This document shows positions 17,900 through 26,405 of a stretch of DNA of 64,000 nucleotides, in pieces; position 1 is the stretch's first letter; each line of letters starts with the position of its first letter. The notes below the pieces were generated by a model. That model saw only the letters and a program-made list of their open reading frames with translations. It was not told the origin of the DNA and searched no databases. The stretch is from Butyricicoccus intestinisimiae (GTDB lineage Bacteria > Bacillota > Clostridia > Oscillospirales > Butyricicoccaceae): NCBI RefSeq assembly GCF_018918345.1, contig NZ_JAHLQI010000003.1, forward strand, positions 186,001 through 250,000. Reading direction: 5' to 3'. The position numbers were made by a program, and so were the translations under genes.

Positions 17900-19063
17900 T
17901 TACAGTGTCACGCACTCCACGCCAGCCAGCGCTTTTTCTACGAGCGCATCGACATCCAGCACCTTCTCCGCTTCCTCCACCTTGAACTTCTTCGGACGGG
18001 TCAGCGGGTGCTTCGGCGTAAAGACGGTGCAGCAATCCTCATATGGCAGGATAGAGGTCTCGAATGTACCGATCTTTCTGGAAATCTGTACGATTTCTTC
18101 CTTATCCATGCCGATTACCGGACGGAACACCGGCATCGAGCAAACCGCACCTGTGACGCTCATCGCCTCCATGGTCTGCGAAGCGACCTGACCCAGGCTC
18201 TCGCCGGTAATCAGCGCACCGGCGTCATGCTCCTGCGCCACACGCTCTGCCAGACGCATCATAAAGCGGCGCATAATCAGCGTAAACATATCCTCCGGAC
18301 AATTATCGCGGATGGCTTCCTGAATTTCCGTAAACGGAACAACATAGACCTCCATGCGGCCTGCATAGTGGGTCAGCAGTTCCGCCAGTTCCATGACCTT
18401 TTCCTTCGCGCGCTCCGAGGTATACGGATAGCTGAAGAAATGCACCGCGCACAGCTCCAGACCGCGCTTTGCCATCATATAACCGGCAACCGGAGAGTCG
18501 ATGCCGCCGGACAGCAGCAGAGCCGCCTTGCCGTTGGTGCCGACCGGCATGCCGCCAGGACCCGGCATTTTGCCTGCGTGTACATATGCCGCCTTGTCGC
18601 GCACCTCGATATTGACGCGCAGCTCCGGATTATGCATGTCCGGAATCAGATTTTCATACTTGTCATCGAGATCGCCGCCGATTTTCTGGCAAATCTGGAT
18701 GGTATTGAGCGGGAACTTCTTATCCGAGCGCTTTGCCTCAACCTTGAAGCGCTGGACACTCTCCAGCTCATCGCCCAGATATTCATTGACCGTGTTCCAA
18801 ATAGCGTCCATATCCTTTTCGCAGACCGCTGCACGGCAAATTGCTGCAACGCCGAATACATTGTGCACGGCATCCAGCACTTCGTCCATGTCCACACCGT
18901 CTGCCGGCTCTACATAGATGGTAGACTGCATGATATACACGCTGCACTTACCGACCTTGGATACACGGCGGCGCAGATTGGCGAGCAGGCGGCTCTCAAA
19001 GCGGCGGCGGTTGAGACCCTTGAGCACGACTTCGCCGAGCTTTAACAGTAAAACTTCTTTCAT
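17900..19063 (-). CDS. thiI: tRNA 4-thiouridine synthase without rhodanese domain
   Basis: 387 residues: N-terminal ferredoxin-like domain, THUMP domain to about 165, then the PP-loop ATPase with SGGIDSPVAGY. It adenylates U8 of tRNA and inserts sulfur. The E. coli enzyme carries a C-terminal rhodanese domain with the sulfur-carrying cysteine; this protein ends before it, as in Bacillus, where a dedicated cysteine desulfurase supplies sulfur directly. The desulfurase gene lies upstream on the same strand, but 2 kb away beyond three unrelated genes. Start ATG at 19063 follows GAGGG. Confidence 0.94.
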   Translation of the reverse strand: MKEVLLLKLGEVVLKGLNRRRFESRLLANLRRRVSKVGKCSVYIMQSTIYVEPADGVDMDEVLDAVHNVFGVAAICRAAVCEKDMDAIWNTVNEYLGDELESVQRFKVEAKRSDKKFPLNTIQICQKIGGDLDDKYENLIPDMHNPELRVNIEVRDKAAYVHAGKMPGPGGMPVGTNGKAALLLSGGIDSPVAGYMMAKRGLELCAVHFFSYPYTSERAKEKVMELAELLTHYAGRMEVYVVPFTEIQEAIRDNCPEDMFTLIMRRFMMRLAERVAQEHDAGALITGESLGQVASQTMEAMSVTGAVCSMPVFRPVIGMDKEEIVQISRKIGTFETSILPYEDCCTVFTPKHPLTRPKKFKVEEAEKVLDVDALVEKALAGVECVTL

Positions 19064-19154
19064 ATTCAAACCCTCATTCAAGTGATAAATTTTTCAATGA
19101 TTCACCTGCTTATCTTATCACAGCGCATACAGGTTTGCAAGAAAAACACGGGTA

Positions 19155-19724
19155 TCAGTCCGTTTGCACATTACACCACGTGACATACGGATGGCTCAGG
19201 GCAAATATGACAGCTACCGCTGTGAGCATCCAAGCGTGCAGGGTAATGCCGCACAGCAGGAACAGCAAAGCCGGAACAATCGCCAGCGCCATGCAAATCC
19301 ACGATTTTTTGCAGGTGCATCTGCTTGCCCGCATCATCACATACACAATGCCGGTCAGACCGACAGCGAGCACAACCAGCACCGGAGACAGCAGCGCAAA
19401 CAGCACGGCCAGCACAGCGATTGGCACGAATGCCGTGTACACAGCCTTGCTTTTGAGCAGATGCCGCCACAGCAGCACATACAACAGCAGGCACATCAAG
19501 CTGCCCACCTCATAAATCGCCAGCAAACCATCCGACGTTCCCCCTTTGACCGACAAAATCATCAGGAGCATACAGCCATATCTGCCAATCTGTTCCAGCA
19601 CATTCATGCAGCGACTGGCACATTTATTTTTCGCCTGCTTATTTTGCAGCATGTAAATTCCATTTGGAATCAGCAAGGCAGCAATCATCAAAAGATGAAA
19701 TACGCTGAACCAACCAAACGTCAC
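19155..19724 (-). CDS. Polytopic membrane protein, unknown function
   Basis: 189 residues with about six hydrophobic segments (near the N-terminus, then VLLWRHLLK, AVLAVLFALLSPVLVVLAVG, ICMALAIVPALLFLLCG, MLTAVAVIFALSHPYV). Between segments is a Cys-containing polar part. The start is taken as GTG at 19724, 8 nt after GGGAGG; no ribosome site precedes the upstream ATG. No family recognised. It sits in the block that separates thiI from the desulfurase gene. Confidence 0.6.
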   Translation of the reverse strand: MTFGWFSVFHLLMIAALLIPNGIYMLQNKQAKNKCASRCMNVLEQIGRYGCMLLMILSVKGGTSDGLLAIYEVGSLMCLLLYVLLWRHLLKSKAVYTAFVPIAVLAVLFALLSPVLVVLAVGLTGIVYVMMRASRCTCKKSWICMALAIVPALLFLLCGITLHAWMLTAVAVIFALSHPYVTWCNVQTD

Positions 19725-19828
19725 GACAAACACCTCCCGTTGCTTCTTTATATTCAGTATAAAAAAATACAGCCGGCGATACAACTACAGTTCCATTACA
19801 AAATAACAACTAATCGGTAAACAAAAAA

Positions 19829-19854
19829 ATCACCTGCTTTTTCGGCAGGTGATT
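19829..19854 (-). terminator. Terminator after the small membrane protein gene
   Basis: AATCACCTGC pairs with GCAGGTGATT; on the minus strand it is followed by TTTTTGTTTACC. Confidence 0.82.
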
Positions 19855-19861
19855 CAGTATG

Positions 19862-20074
19862 TTATTCCGGTGTGTTATCTTCCGATGATGTATCCGGCGG
19901 GAGCTTCTGTGTCTGGATACGTTTCTTCAACACCGCAGACAGAATGAGAACAAACCGAATGCCAACGATAATCAGGACAATCAGAGCCACAATCAGCACA
20001 AAGTTGAGCAGGATAGAAAGATACTGCATCGCAGTATAAAATCCGCTGTTCATAAACCCAAGCATATTCTCCAT
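19862..20074 (-). CDS. Small single-pass membrane protein
   Basis: 70 residues. Start ATG at 20074 lies 8 nt after a perfect AGGAGG. A long hydrophobic helix spans about residues 17-45 (SILLNFVLIVALIVLIIVG), followed by a basic stretch KKRIQTQK and an acidic, Pro/Asp/Glu-rich tail. It lies 42 bp downstream of the secreted protein gene on the same strand, so the pair may form a two-gene unit. No family recognised. Confidence 0.6.
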   Translation of the reverse strand: MENMLGFMNSGFYTAMQYLSILLNFVLIVALIVLIIVGIRFVLILSAVLKKRIQTQKLPPDTSSEDNTPE

Positions 20075-20116
20075 GCGAAGCACCTCCTATATCCTGAAAT
20101 TCCATAGATTTATGAT

Positions 20117-20878
20117 TTACCAGCCGCCAGTAAAGGTTTTAGAATACGATATATATCTCCGATAATAGGTCGTGATTCCAACAGTATAACTTGACGAAAA
20201 ACCAATATTCACAAGAGTACCACTACTTATATTGCCTTCTACAGAATAATTTCTTTGTACGGCAACTTCTAAGTTTCCATTAGCATTAAAATAAACACTT
20301 CCACCGCTAACTTTAGCGGAAACACCTCCGCCAACATATGTATGAGGACCCGAACCCGCAGCAATTGCCCATGGACTCCAAACCTCCTCATATACCGATG
20401 TAGATCCCGATGACTTATATGCATAGAAGCCATACTCTATACCTATACCGTATGGCTTACAACCAGAAGGATAATAGGTCTGTGATACTGTCGTTACAAC
20501 CTTTCGCGCGCTCCGATTCTTAGAATTTTCACGCTCAAGCTCCAAAAAAGTCTCATGCGCTAAACTCTGCGCAGAATCAGCATTCATTCCAGATTTTTCA
20601 ACCAAAAGTGTCGCATAGGACTCTTCATCCAGAATCGTTTCAGTCCATGCCGTGCTATCTGCGGAAACAACTTCATTCACAGTAATAGTCGATGAAACAC
20701 CAGCAGAAGGCAAAGAGTTAAAAATAATACTTTCGTTTGAAGATATTTCCTCGGAATTGTAGTCATCACGAAAATTTCTGGACGCCGGTATATCCACAGC
20801 ATTAGTCCCGATTGCTATTGACGATATTGCAACAGCTCCTACCACCATACAACTCAATAATCGATTCAATTTACTCAT
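20117..20878 (-). CDS. Secreted beta-rich protein, unknown
   Basis: 253 residues. Signal peptide at 1-28 (LLSCMVVGAVAISSIAIG, cleavage near TNA), a polar region to about 130, then a C-terminal half rich in Gly, Ser, Tyr and Val (for example YVGGGVSAKVSGGSVYFNAN and YTVGITTYYRRYISYSKTF) that looks like an all-beta domain. Start ATG at 20878 follows GAGGAGG. The gene is visibly richer in A+T than thiI and the desulfurase gene on either side, which suggests acquisition. No family recognised; no catalytic motif seen. Confidence 0.65.
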   Translation of the reverse strand: MSKLNRLLSCMVVGAVAISSIAIGTNAVDIPASRNFRDDYNSEEISSNESIIFNSLPSAGVSSTITVNEVVSADSTAWTETILDEESYATLLVEKSGMNADSAQSLAHETFLELERENSKNRSARKVVTTVSQTYYPSGCKPYGIGIEYGFYAYKSSGSTSVYEEVWSPWAIAAGSGPHTYVGGGVSAKVSGGSVYFNANGNLEVAVQRNYSVEGNISSGTLVNIGFSSSYTVGITTYYRRYISYSKTFTGGW

Positions 20879-21071
20879 ACACTTAACCTCCTCACTTCAA
20901 ATGATTCAAAAATCTTGTAAATTATCCATACTTATTTTATTCCCAAATGTCGTCTTCTCTTCTTGTTCTAAATTATATCATTTTTCAACCATCATTGTAA
21001 ATATAAAACGTATACAAAATTTAACAAAAATTTTCTACAAAGAAATTTTTGCCGATGTCTTTTTCTGATAA

Positions 21072-21108
21072 AAAATGACACACGATTTTTCAGCGTGTGT
21101 CATTTTTA
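21072..21108. terminator. Terminator after the cysteine desulfurase gene
   Basis: AAAAATGACACACG pairs with CGTGTGTCATTTTT. A/T-rich arm ends allow function on both strands. Confidence 0.8.
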
Positions 21109-21123
21109 TGCAATATGATGTTA

Positions 21124-22251
21124 TTATGCCCGTCTCAGCCGCGCCGTGCCTTCTTCCAAGGCATCGAGCAGGGCATCGACATCTTCCTCTGTATTGGACG
21201 GGGCAAAGCTGATGCGCAGTGCACTGTCAATGTCTGCATGATCGACTTTCATCGCCGCGAGCACATGGCTGGCTTTGCCCTTGGAGCAGGCGGAACCGGA
21301 CGATACATATACGTCATGCATCTCCAAAATGCGCAGCAGCACCTCGCTCTTACAGCCTGGGAACGACACGTTGACAACATGCGGAATGTCATGCTTGCCA
21401 TTGTACTTTGCCCAAGAGAATCGCGCAGCGATGCCAGCTGTCAGGCGGTCACACAGCGCCTGTACTTTTGCATAGTTTTCATCCATCTGTTCCAGACGCA
21501 CGCGGCACGCCTCGCCAAACGCGGCGATATTCGGTACAGCTTCTGTGCCCGGACGCATGCCGCGCTCCTGTCCGCCGCCGTACATGAGCGGCGCAATGCG
21601 CGTGCCCTTTTTGATATACAGTGCACCAATCCCCTTCGGCGCACCGATTTTATGTCCGCTGACGCTGATAAAATCTGCATTCCACAGCTTCGGCTTGATA
21701 GGCAGACGCGCCAAACCTTGCACGGCATCAATGTGAAACAGCGCCTTCGGGGCTTTTTTCTTGAGGATCTTGCCAAATTCCTTGACCGGCAATACCGTTC
21801 CGACTTCGTTGTTTGCAAGCATACACGTCAGCAGCACGGTATCCGGACGAATCGCTTCGCGCAAGTCCGACACGGAAATGTGTCCGTCTGCATCCGGCTG
21901 TAAATAGGTGACTTCAAAGCCCTCCTGTTCCAGCTTGTGCACGGTGTTGAGGGTTGCCGCGTGTTCGATTGCCGTTGTAATGATGTGCTTGCCCTGTCCG
22001 CGGCGGCGGCACGCGCCGAAAATCGCGGTGTTGGTCGCCTCTGTGCCGCAGGAAGTAAAGGTAATTTCCGACGGCTCGGCGTTGAGAATCGCTGCCACAT
22101 GGCGGCGCGCAGTCTCTACAATGCCGGATGCTTCGATTCCCATTTTATGTACGCTGGACGGGTTGCCGAACTGCTCGGTCATCACCTGACAGGCGAGCGC
22201 AGCAGCCTCCGGCAAGACGGCAGTTGTCGCCGCATGATCCAGATAATGCAT
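21124..22251 (-). CDS. Cysteine desulfurase, NifS/IscS family
   Basis: PLP-dependent enzyme of 375 residues that moves sulfur from cysteine to acceptors. MHYLDHAATT opens the protein; the PLP lysine is in VSGHKIGAPKGIGALYI; the sulfur-carrying cysteine is in SSGSACSKGK, and the length of that loop fits the IscS-like subgroup. Start ATG at 22251 follows GGAG. In Firmicutes a desulfurase of this kind (NifZ) is usually next to thiI and serves tRNA thiolation. Here it lies upstream of thiI in the same direction, with an insertion between them, so the same role is inferred. Confidence 0.92.
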   Translation of the reverse strand: MHYLDHAATTAVLPEAAALACQVMTEQFGNPSSVHKMGIEASGIVETARRHVAAILNAEPSEITFTSCGTEATNTAIFGACRRRGQGKHIITTAIEHAATLNTVHKLEQEGFEVTYLQPDADGHISVSDLREAIRPDTVLLTCMLANNEVGTVLPVKEFGKILKKKAPKALFHIDAVQGLARLPIKPKLWNADFISVSGHKIGAPKGIGALYIKKGTRIAPLMYGGGQERGMRPGTEAVPNIAAFGEACRVRLEQMDENYAKVQALCDRLTAGIAARFSWAKYNGKHDIPHVVNVSFPGCKSEVLLRILEMHDVYVSSGSACSKGKASHVLAAMKVDHADIDSALRISFAPSNTEEDVDALLDALEEGTARLRRA

Positions 22252-22365
22252 GATTCTTGACTCCTTTTTTCTAATATGCGTTCAGTCTGCCTGTAATCTT
22301 AGCACACACCGGATGGGTTTGCAAGTAAACCAGTCTGTATTCGAGTTGCCCTGATTCGTCAAGGA

Positions 22366-22534
22366 TACTTGGCTCTCCCTTCGGGAGAGCTGGCATTTGC
22401 GGAGCAAATGACTGAGAGGGCGGATTCTGACAAGTTCGTATCAGGCAAATCTGAGAGAATCATATAGCTGGCACAAGCCCTCTCTGTCGCTCCGCGACAT
22501 CTCTCCCAGAGGGAGAGACAAGTTTAGACTATGC
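22366..22534. repeat. Dispersed palindromic repeat, copy A
   Basis: One end reads GGCTCTCCCTTCGGGAGAGC with CATTTGCGGAGCAAATGACT and GAGAGGGC after it; the other end reads GCCCTCTCTGTCGC, TCCGCGACATCTCTCCC and GGGAGAGACAAG. The ends are themselves hairpins. The same pair of ends recurs in three other places in this window. Confidence 0.85.
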
Positions 22535-22646
22535 GAGTTAAAAGCCTTCTTCTCTGAGGAATACAAACAGCACGCGAGACAACCGCATTTCTGCGCGATC
22601 ATCCGCGTGCTGTTTTCAGACAACGATACTTCATATTCTATTCCTC

Positions 22647-22721
22647 TTACGCCGCCCAGAAACGCCACGGCGCCCATCGCAACAGTTTTCTTCTGAGTCT
22701 CAGCCTTCTCTTGGTCATCAT
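22647..22721 (-). CDS. Possible 24-residue cationic peptide
   Basis: Starts MMTKRRLRLRRKLLRW and continues with a Trp/Ala-rich end. AAAGGAGG lies 8 nt upstream of the ATG at 22721, a much better ribosome site than chance frames have, and TATAAT occurs about 50 bp further up (22771-22776). No family recognised; it could be a leader peptide, an antimicrobial-like peptide or a chance frame. Confidence 0.35.
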   Translation of the reverse strand: MMTKRRLRLRRKLLRWAPWRFWAA

Positions 22722-22734
22722 CTGGAACGCCTCC

Positions 22735-22891
22735 TTTCCGCCGTCCGCAAGTTGTTACTTTCCGTATCTTTATTATACCACAGCCGCCGCTTTCCCGCCA
22801 TTAGAAACATTAGACAATCTTTCTTTCGAGAATTTGACGTGCAAAAGAGCGCACGCGGGAACAGTTGATTCCCTGTGCGCTCTATGTGATT
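22735..22891. other. Intergenic stretch, no further gene seen
   Basis: From the desulfurase start (22251) to 22892 only the repeat, the tiny open frame, an inverted repeat (AAACAGCACGCG with CGCGTGCTGTTT, 22565-22615) and a terminator are visible. Confidence 0.6.
22846..22883 (-). terminator. Terminator of the 22.9-27.7 kb operon
   Basis: AGAGCGCAC pairs with GTGCGCTCT, with extra pairing inside (GGGAA with TTCCC). On the minus strand TTTTGC follows. Confidence 0.7.
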
Positions 22892-23518
22892 TTATGTGTT
22901 TCCTAAATAGTCTGCAGTTGCAGTCACCTGCAATTCTCCAATTCCATCCACTGTTGTTTTGCACGTCATCGTCACTTGGCATGGTTTATCTTTTTGTTTA
23001 TCAGAGTCTATCGTTACAGCATCAATTGTCACCATATCCGAAACTTGTTCTGTCGAAAGTTGTAACACATTGCTTGCCTCATCTATCGGTTGTCCTTCTG
23101 TATAAATAACCGTGTTATCATCAGATCGAATCGTCAGCGAAACCGACGATGTTCTTTTACAGAGTTCAGTGCCTTTATCGGAGCAAACTGTGCCATACGC
23201 AATACTCCAACTCGATTTTCCCGCCGTACCAACGTCTGTGATCTTACAGCACAAATATGGTATGCGTACAACCGTGCAATTTCTTCCAAAGAGAGTTTTT
23301 GTCGTACTGACATATGCTGTATCTGTTGTCCTGCTCCATCCATTTAATAGAGAAAATGCAGATTGCATTTCTTCCCATTCCTGTTTTGTATCCATATATT
23401 GCTCAGGTAAATCTTGCAGGAGATACTCCTCTGTTTCTGTTGAAATCGGCACAAACATCCCAAACAACAAGAATCCTATACATAGTATTGCTATGCCAAC
23501 AGCAGCTTTTATTTTCAT
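22892..23518 (-). CDS. Membrane-anchored extracellular protein
   Basis: 208 residues. One N-terminal hydrophobic helix (about 5-24, VGIAILCIGFLLFGMFV) with no lipobox, then an extracellular part containing five cysteines and many Thr/Ser, probably beta-rich. Start ATG at 23518 overlaps the stop of the upstream gene (ATGA), so it is translationally coupled. It is the last gene of the operon that holds the ABC transporter. No family recognised. Confidence 0.65.
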   Translation of the reverse strand: MKIKAAVGIAILCIGFLLFGMFVPISTETEEYLLQDLPEQYMDTKQEWEEMQSAFSLLNGWSRTTDTAYVSTTKTLFGRNCTVVRIPYLCCKITDVGTAGKSSWSIAYGTVCSDKGTELCKRTSSVSLTIRSDDNTVIYTEGQPIDEASNVLQLSTEQVSDMVTIDAVTIDSDKQKDKPCQVTMTCKTTVDGIGELQVTATADYLGNT

Positions 23519-24036
23519 TTTATCATCGCTACTGCCTTTCCCGTGCGTTCGTCAGCTTCGATTTCCTTCAGCACATCTTCCATGCTCTGCGAGTCGCTTC
23601 CCAATGCGTCATACAGAATGCTCGTACTCAGGAAAAGAAACTGACCAGTTGGATCCGCAGAATCTTCCCGATACGCAGTGTAATCGGCTGGAATATCTCG
23701 TGCCCCGCTGTACTCACCGAGCAGCAGCAATGCATTTGGCGTATCATACACCGACATGTCATCATATGCCATCGTATACTGCGCGAGCAGCATCCCTTGA
23801 TGCATACGAAACTTGTCGCGCGCCTCGCTGAATGTCGCCGCGTCTGTACGATCTATTCTGTCTCCGCACAAATCCATGCCGATCTGCATGGTGCTGTACA
23901 GCTCAGTCCGATAGCTTTCCAGCCGTTGCTGTTTCTGCTGAGCCGGTTGTATGCCGAACGCATATCCCATCACAGCAAGCAGCGCGAGCAGCAGTACAGC
24001 ACTGACAAGCCAGCTTTTCTTTTGTGATTTATTCAC
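23515..24036 (-). CDS. Membrane-anchored extracellular protein
   Basis: 173 residues. Lys-rich start, one hydrophobic helix (about 9-28, SWLVSAVLLLALLAVMGYAF), then a mostly helical, acidic extracellular part. Start is GTG at 24036 after GAGGAG. It lies downstream of the transporter ATPase gene with a gene fragment between them, and overlaps the next gene by 4 bp. No family recognised; the pairing with the 208-residue protein suggests they work together at the outer face of the membrane. Confidence 0.65.
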   Translation of the reverse strand: MNKSQKKSWLVSAVLLLALLAVMGYAFGIQPAQQKQQRLESYRTELYSTMQIGMDLCGDRIDRTDAATFSEARDKFRMHQGMLLAQYTMAYDDMSVYDTPNALLLLGEYSGARDIPADYTAYREDSADPTGQFLFLSTSILYDALGSDSQSMEDVLKEIEADERTGKAVAMIK

Positions 24037-24059
24037 TAAACGTCTCCTCTTTCAAAACT

Positions 24060-24273
24060 TTATGATATTGTAAGCTGTTGAGTCGCTGTTGTTGTACGAA
24101 TTGGAAAAGCAGCTGTATATGTCTCTACAAGATATGTCAAATTTCCTTTTGCTGTATATGTGCCAGTTAATCCATTAGTTGTAATATCAAAACCTGCCGG
24201 AAATCTTTTATTATAATTGTCAAAGTTTACATTTAATTTTTGTATATCTGCTCTTAAATAGCTGTGTGCCCCT
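24060..24273 (-). pseudogene. 3' fragment of a lost gene
   Basis: Directly after the ATPase stop, a frame with no ribosome site or start of its own encodes about 70 residues (KLNVNFDNYNKRFPAGFDIT, then TNGLTGTYTAKGNLTYLVET and a Thr-rich end). The composition is beta-rich like a secreted protein, and the DNA is visibly more A+T-rich than the ATPase gene. It reads as the tail of a gene whose front was deleted when it was joined to the ATPase gene. Confidence 0.5.
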
Positions 24274-24909
24274 TTATTCCTGAAACTCCGCCGTTCCGTT
24301 TTCCACATGGAGCACAGAAGTTGCAAAAGTCTTAATTTCCTCTGCGTTATGCGAGGCGAACAACAGGGTTTTACTCGGATCATCTATGTATTCCTGAAAG
24401 ATGCTGTGCGCGATGTCAATGCCATCTCTATCCAGCGCATTGAGCGGCTCATCCATAATCAAAATATCCGGCTGTTCCATCACAGCCTGCGCAATACGCA
24501 GGCGCTGAATCATGCCCTGAGAATACGTGCGAACCTTTTTGTCCTTGGCTTCTGTGAGCTTCACACGGTCTAAAATCTGCAATACCTGCTCTTTTCCAAT
24601 CTTGCGATTGATTTCCGCCAGCATCATCAGGTTTTCATAGCCTGTTGCGCTGTTCATAAACTGAGGAGCATTGATAAACACGCCCGCATTTTGGATGAAA
24701 TCAACATCTTTTCCAATCACGTTTCCATCTACGGTAATCGTTCCGCTGTCAGGACGAGAAAATCCCGTGATGAGCTTTAACAGCACACTTTTGCCGCTGC
24801 CATTATAGCCTGTGACGGCAACCGATGCGCCCGTTGGAATTTCCAAACTCAAATCGCGAAAAATCACGGTATTTTTATACGCCTTCGCCACATGTTCTAG
24901 CCGAATCAT
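24274..24909 (-). CDS. ABC transporter ATP-binding protein
   Basis: 211 residues, one nucleotide-binding domain. Walker A GYNGSGKS, a signature of the YSQGM type seen in ABC-2 style exporters, Walker B ILIMDEPLNALD and H-loop SHNAEE. Start ATG at 24909 follows AAAGGAGG. The three upstream genes encode membrane proteins that probably serve as its permease. Such ATPases usually energise export or self-protection rather than uptake; no substrate-binding protein is present. Confidence 0.88.
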   Translation of the reverse strand: MIRLEHVAKAYKNTVIFRDLSLEIPTGASVAVTGYNGSGKSVLLKLITGFSRPDSGTITVDGNVIGKDVDFIQNAGVFINAPQFMNSATGYENLMMLAEINRKIGKEQVLQILDRVKLTEAKDKKVRTYSQGMIQRLRIAQAVMEQPDILIMDEPLNALDRDGIDIAHSIFQEYIDDPSKTLLFASHNAEEIKTFATSVLHVENGTAEFQE

Positions 24910-24921
24910 ATATTTCCTCCT

Positions 24922-25638
24922 TTATATTTTCAACGGACGCCGTGTTCCATAGATGAGAAGCGCAGCTTGCACAACGACAAACACAAGAATAGCTATCAAT
25001 TGCTGCTGCCAACTGCCAATCGCCAGCAGTGCCGACTGCTGCTGTAGCAGATCAATCGAAAACAAAATCACCGTAACAACAACGAGAATCCCGATGATAC
25101 CGGCACGGGAAATCGTCTGAGAGAATACCTCTGCAAACACAATTAGCATGGTCAAAAAAGCAAGCAGCTTTACCCACAGCAGGATATACACAATCGGAAA
25201 ACAATCATACGGCACAAATTTCACTGCACCCAAGCCGTGCTTGACCGTATAGATCGCATTGGCGGCAAAGACGCAAAGAAGCGGCACAGTGGATGCAAAC
25301 GCAACATACTTGCCATTCCGCCGCATGGTATGTATCCAATAGCTGCGCTCTGAGCCAAACCGCAAAATCGAAAGCGTGCGAAATCCTTCCGGATAAGCAT
25401 ACGAATTGCTGTATACAAAGACACCGGCGAGAATGAGCATCGCCAGATAGCAGTAGGAAAACGAATTCCATTGACTGCCGTAGCCGCAGGCGTACATCTG
25501 CACCGGATTGCTCAAAGCAAGTGCATAGGCATCATGTATACTGTACGCGGATTGCCGCAGCACAGGGGATTGAGCAACTTGGCTGGCAGACAGGATACTG
25601 ATGAGAGCGACTACCAACGCATACATTTTTTTACTCAT
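24922..25638 (-). CDS. Putative ABC permease-like membrane protein
   Basis: 238 residues with about six hydrophobic segments. A signal-like start (KMYALVVALISILSASQVAQ) is followed by an extracellular loop, then the remaining segments. The start at ATG 25638 follows GGAGG and overlaps the upstream stop (ATGA). The ATPase gene begins 12 bp downstream. Layout fits an ABC-2 type permease subunit, but no family motif was recognised. Confidence 0.6.
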   Translation of the reverse strand: MSKKMYALVVALISILSASQVAQSPVLRQSAYSIHDAYALALSNPVQMYACGYGSQWNSFSYCYLAMLILAGVFVYSNSYAYPEGFRTLSILRFGSERSYWIHTMRRNGKYVAFASTVPLLCVFAANAIYTVKHGLGAVKFVPYDCFPIVYILLWVKLLAFLTMLIVFAEVFSQTISRAGIIGILVVVTVILFSIDLLQQQSALLAIGSWQQQLIAILVFVVVQAALLIYGTRRPLKI

Positions 25639-26387
25639 GTCTTTTCCTCCGAAAGATACTCTTTCTTCGGTCTGCGGCACAGGTACGCCAATCCAGCAAA
25701 GCACAGAGCATACGTCAGCACGACGCGTATCCATCCGCCCTCCGGCAGTCCGTCATAGACCGGAAACGAAAGCGGGCTGATCTGCTGAATCCATGTGCCC
25801 TGCTGGACGCCGCTGGCAACAAAGAACAGCATCGGAATCGCCTGTGTCACGATATAATGCTTCGCGAAAACCGCTTTGGTCTGATACAGGCAAAGCATCG
25901 CTGTGCACAATAGCATATGTACGACATATACCACAAACGGCACCAAATAAAATTGCCCTGTAATAAAATACCGCTCTGCCAATCCTGTCAGCAAGGCCGT
26001 TCGTTCCACCACAAACAGCAGGGCGGAAGCTATCGCCCAAAACACCGTGCTGAATGCCATCAAACGGCAAAATGTCCGCTTTCGATATGCCTTCCATGTC
26101 GGATAACGTGTCAGCTGAATCGGCGTGCGCAGCTGAACCAAATTCTGTGCCGCCATGAGCACGACAAACGAAAAAGCAACAAAGCCATAGGTCTGAAACG
26201 CATTGACCAGCATCGTGTCGTTGCCGGACGCCGTCCACTGCGGCTTCGGTGTCTCCACACGCTGTTGCACCGTTGTTATCACGGCATCGGGAAGCGGCTT
26301 GAGTTCTCGATCTGTCTGAATCACACCGAGTACGACAAGTACAGCCAGCAACAGCAGCAATTGCTTCCATTGTGTTTTCCAACGCAT
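25635..26387 (-). CDS. Putative ABC permease-like membrane protein
   Basis: 250 residues: N-terminal helix (LLLLLAVLVVLGVI), an extracellular loop of about 40 residues, then five or so further helices. ATG at 26387 lies close to GAGGAGGG. It is coupled to the next gene by a 4-bp overlap. Similar layout to its two neighbours suggests that three related permease-like subunits are encoded in a row. Confidence 0.6.
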   Translation of the reverse strand: MRWKTQWKQLLLLLAVLVVLGVIQTDRELKPLPDAVITTVQQRVETPKPQWTASGNDTMLVNAFQTYGFVAFSFVVLMAAQNLVQLRTPIQLTRYPTWKAYRKRTFCRLMAFSTVFWAIASALLFVVERTALLTGLAERYFITGQFYLVPFVVYVVHMLLCTAMLCLYQTKAVFAKHYIVTQAIPMLFFVASGVQQGTWIQQISPLSFPVYDGLPEGGWIRVVLTYALCFAGLAYLCRRPKKEYLSEEKT

Positions 26388-26405
26388 ACGCTTCCCTCCT
26401 CTCCG

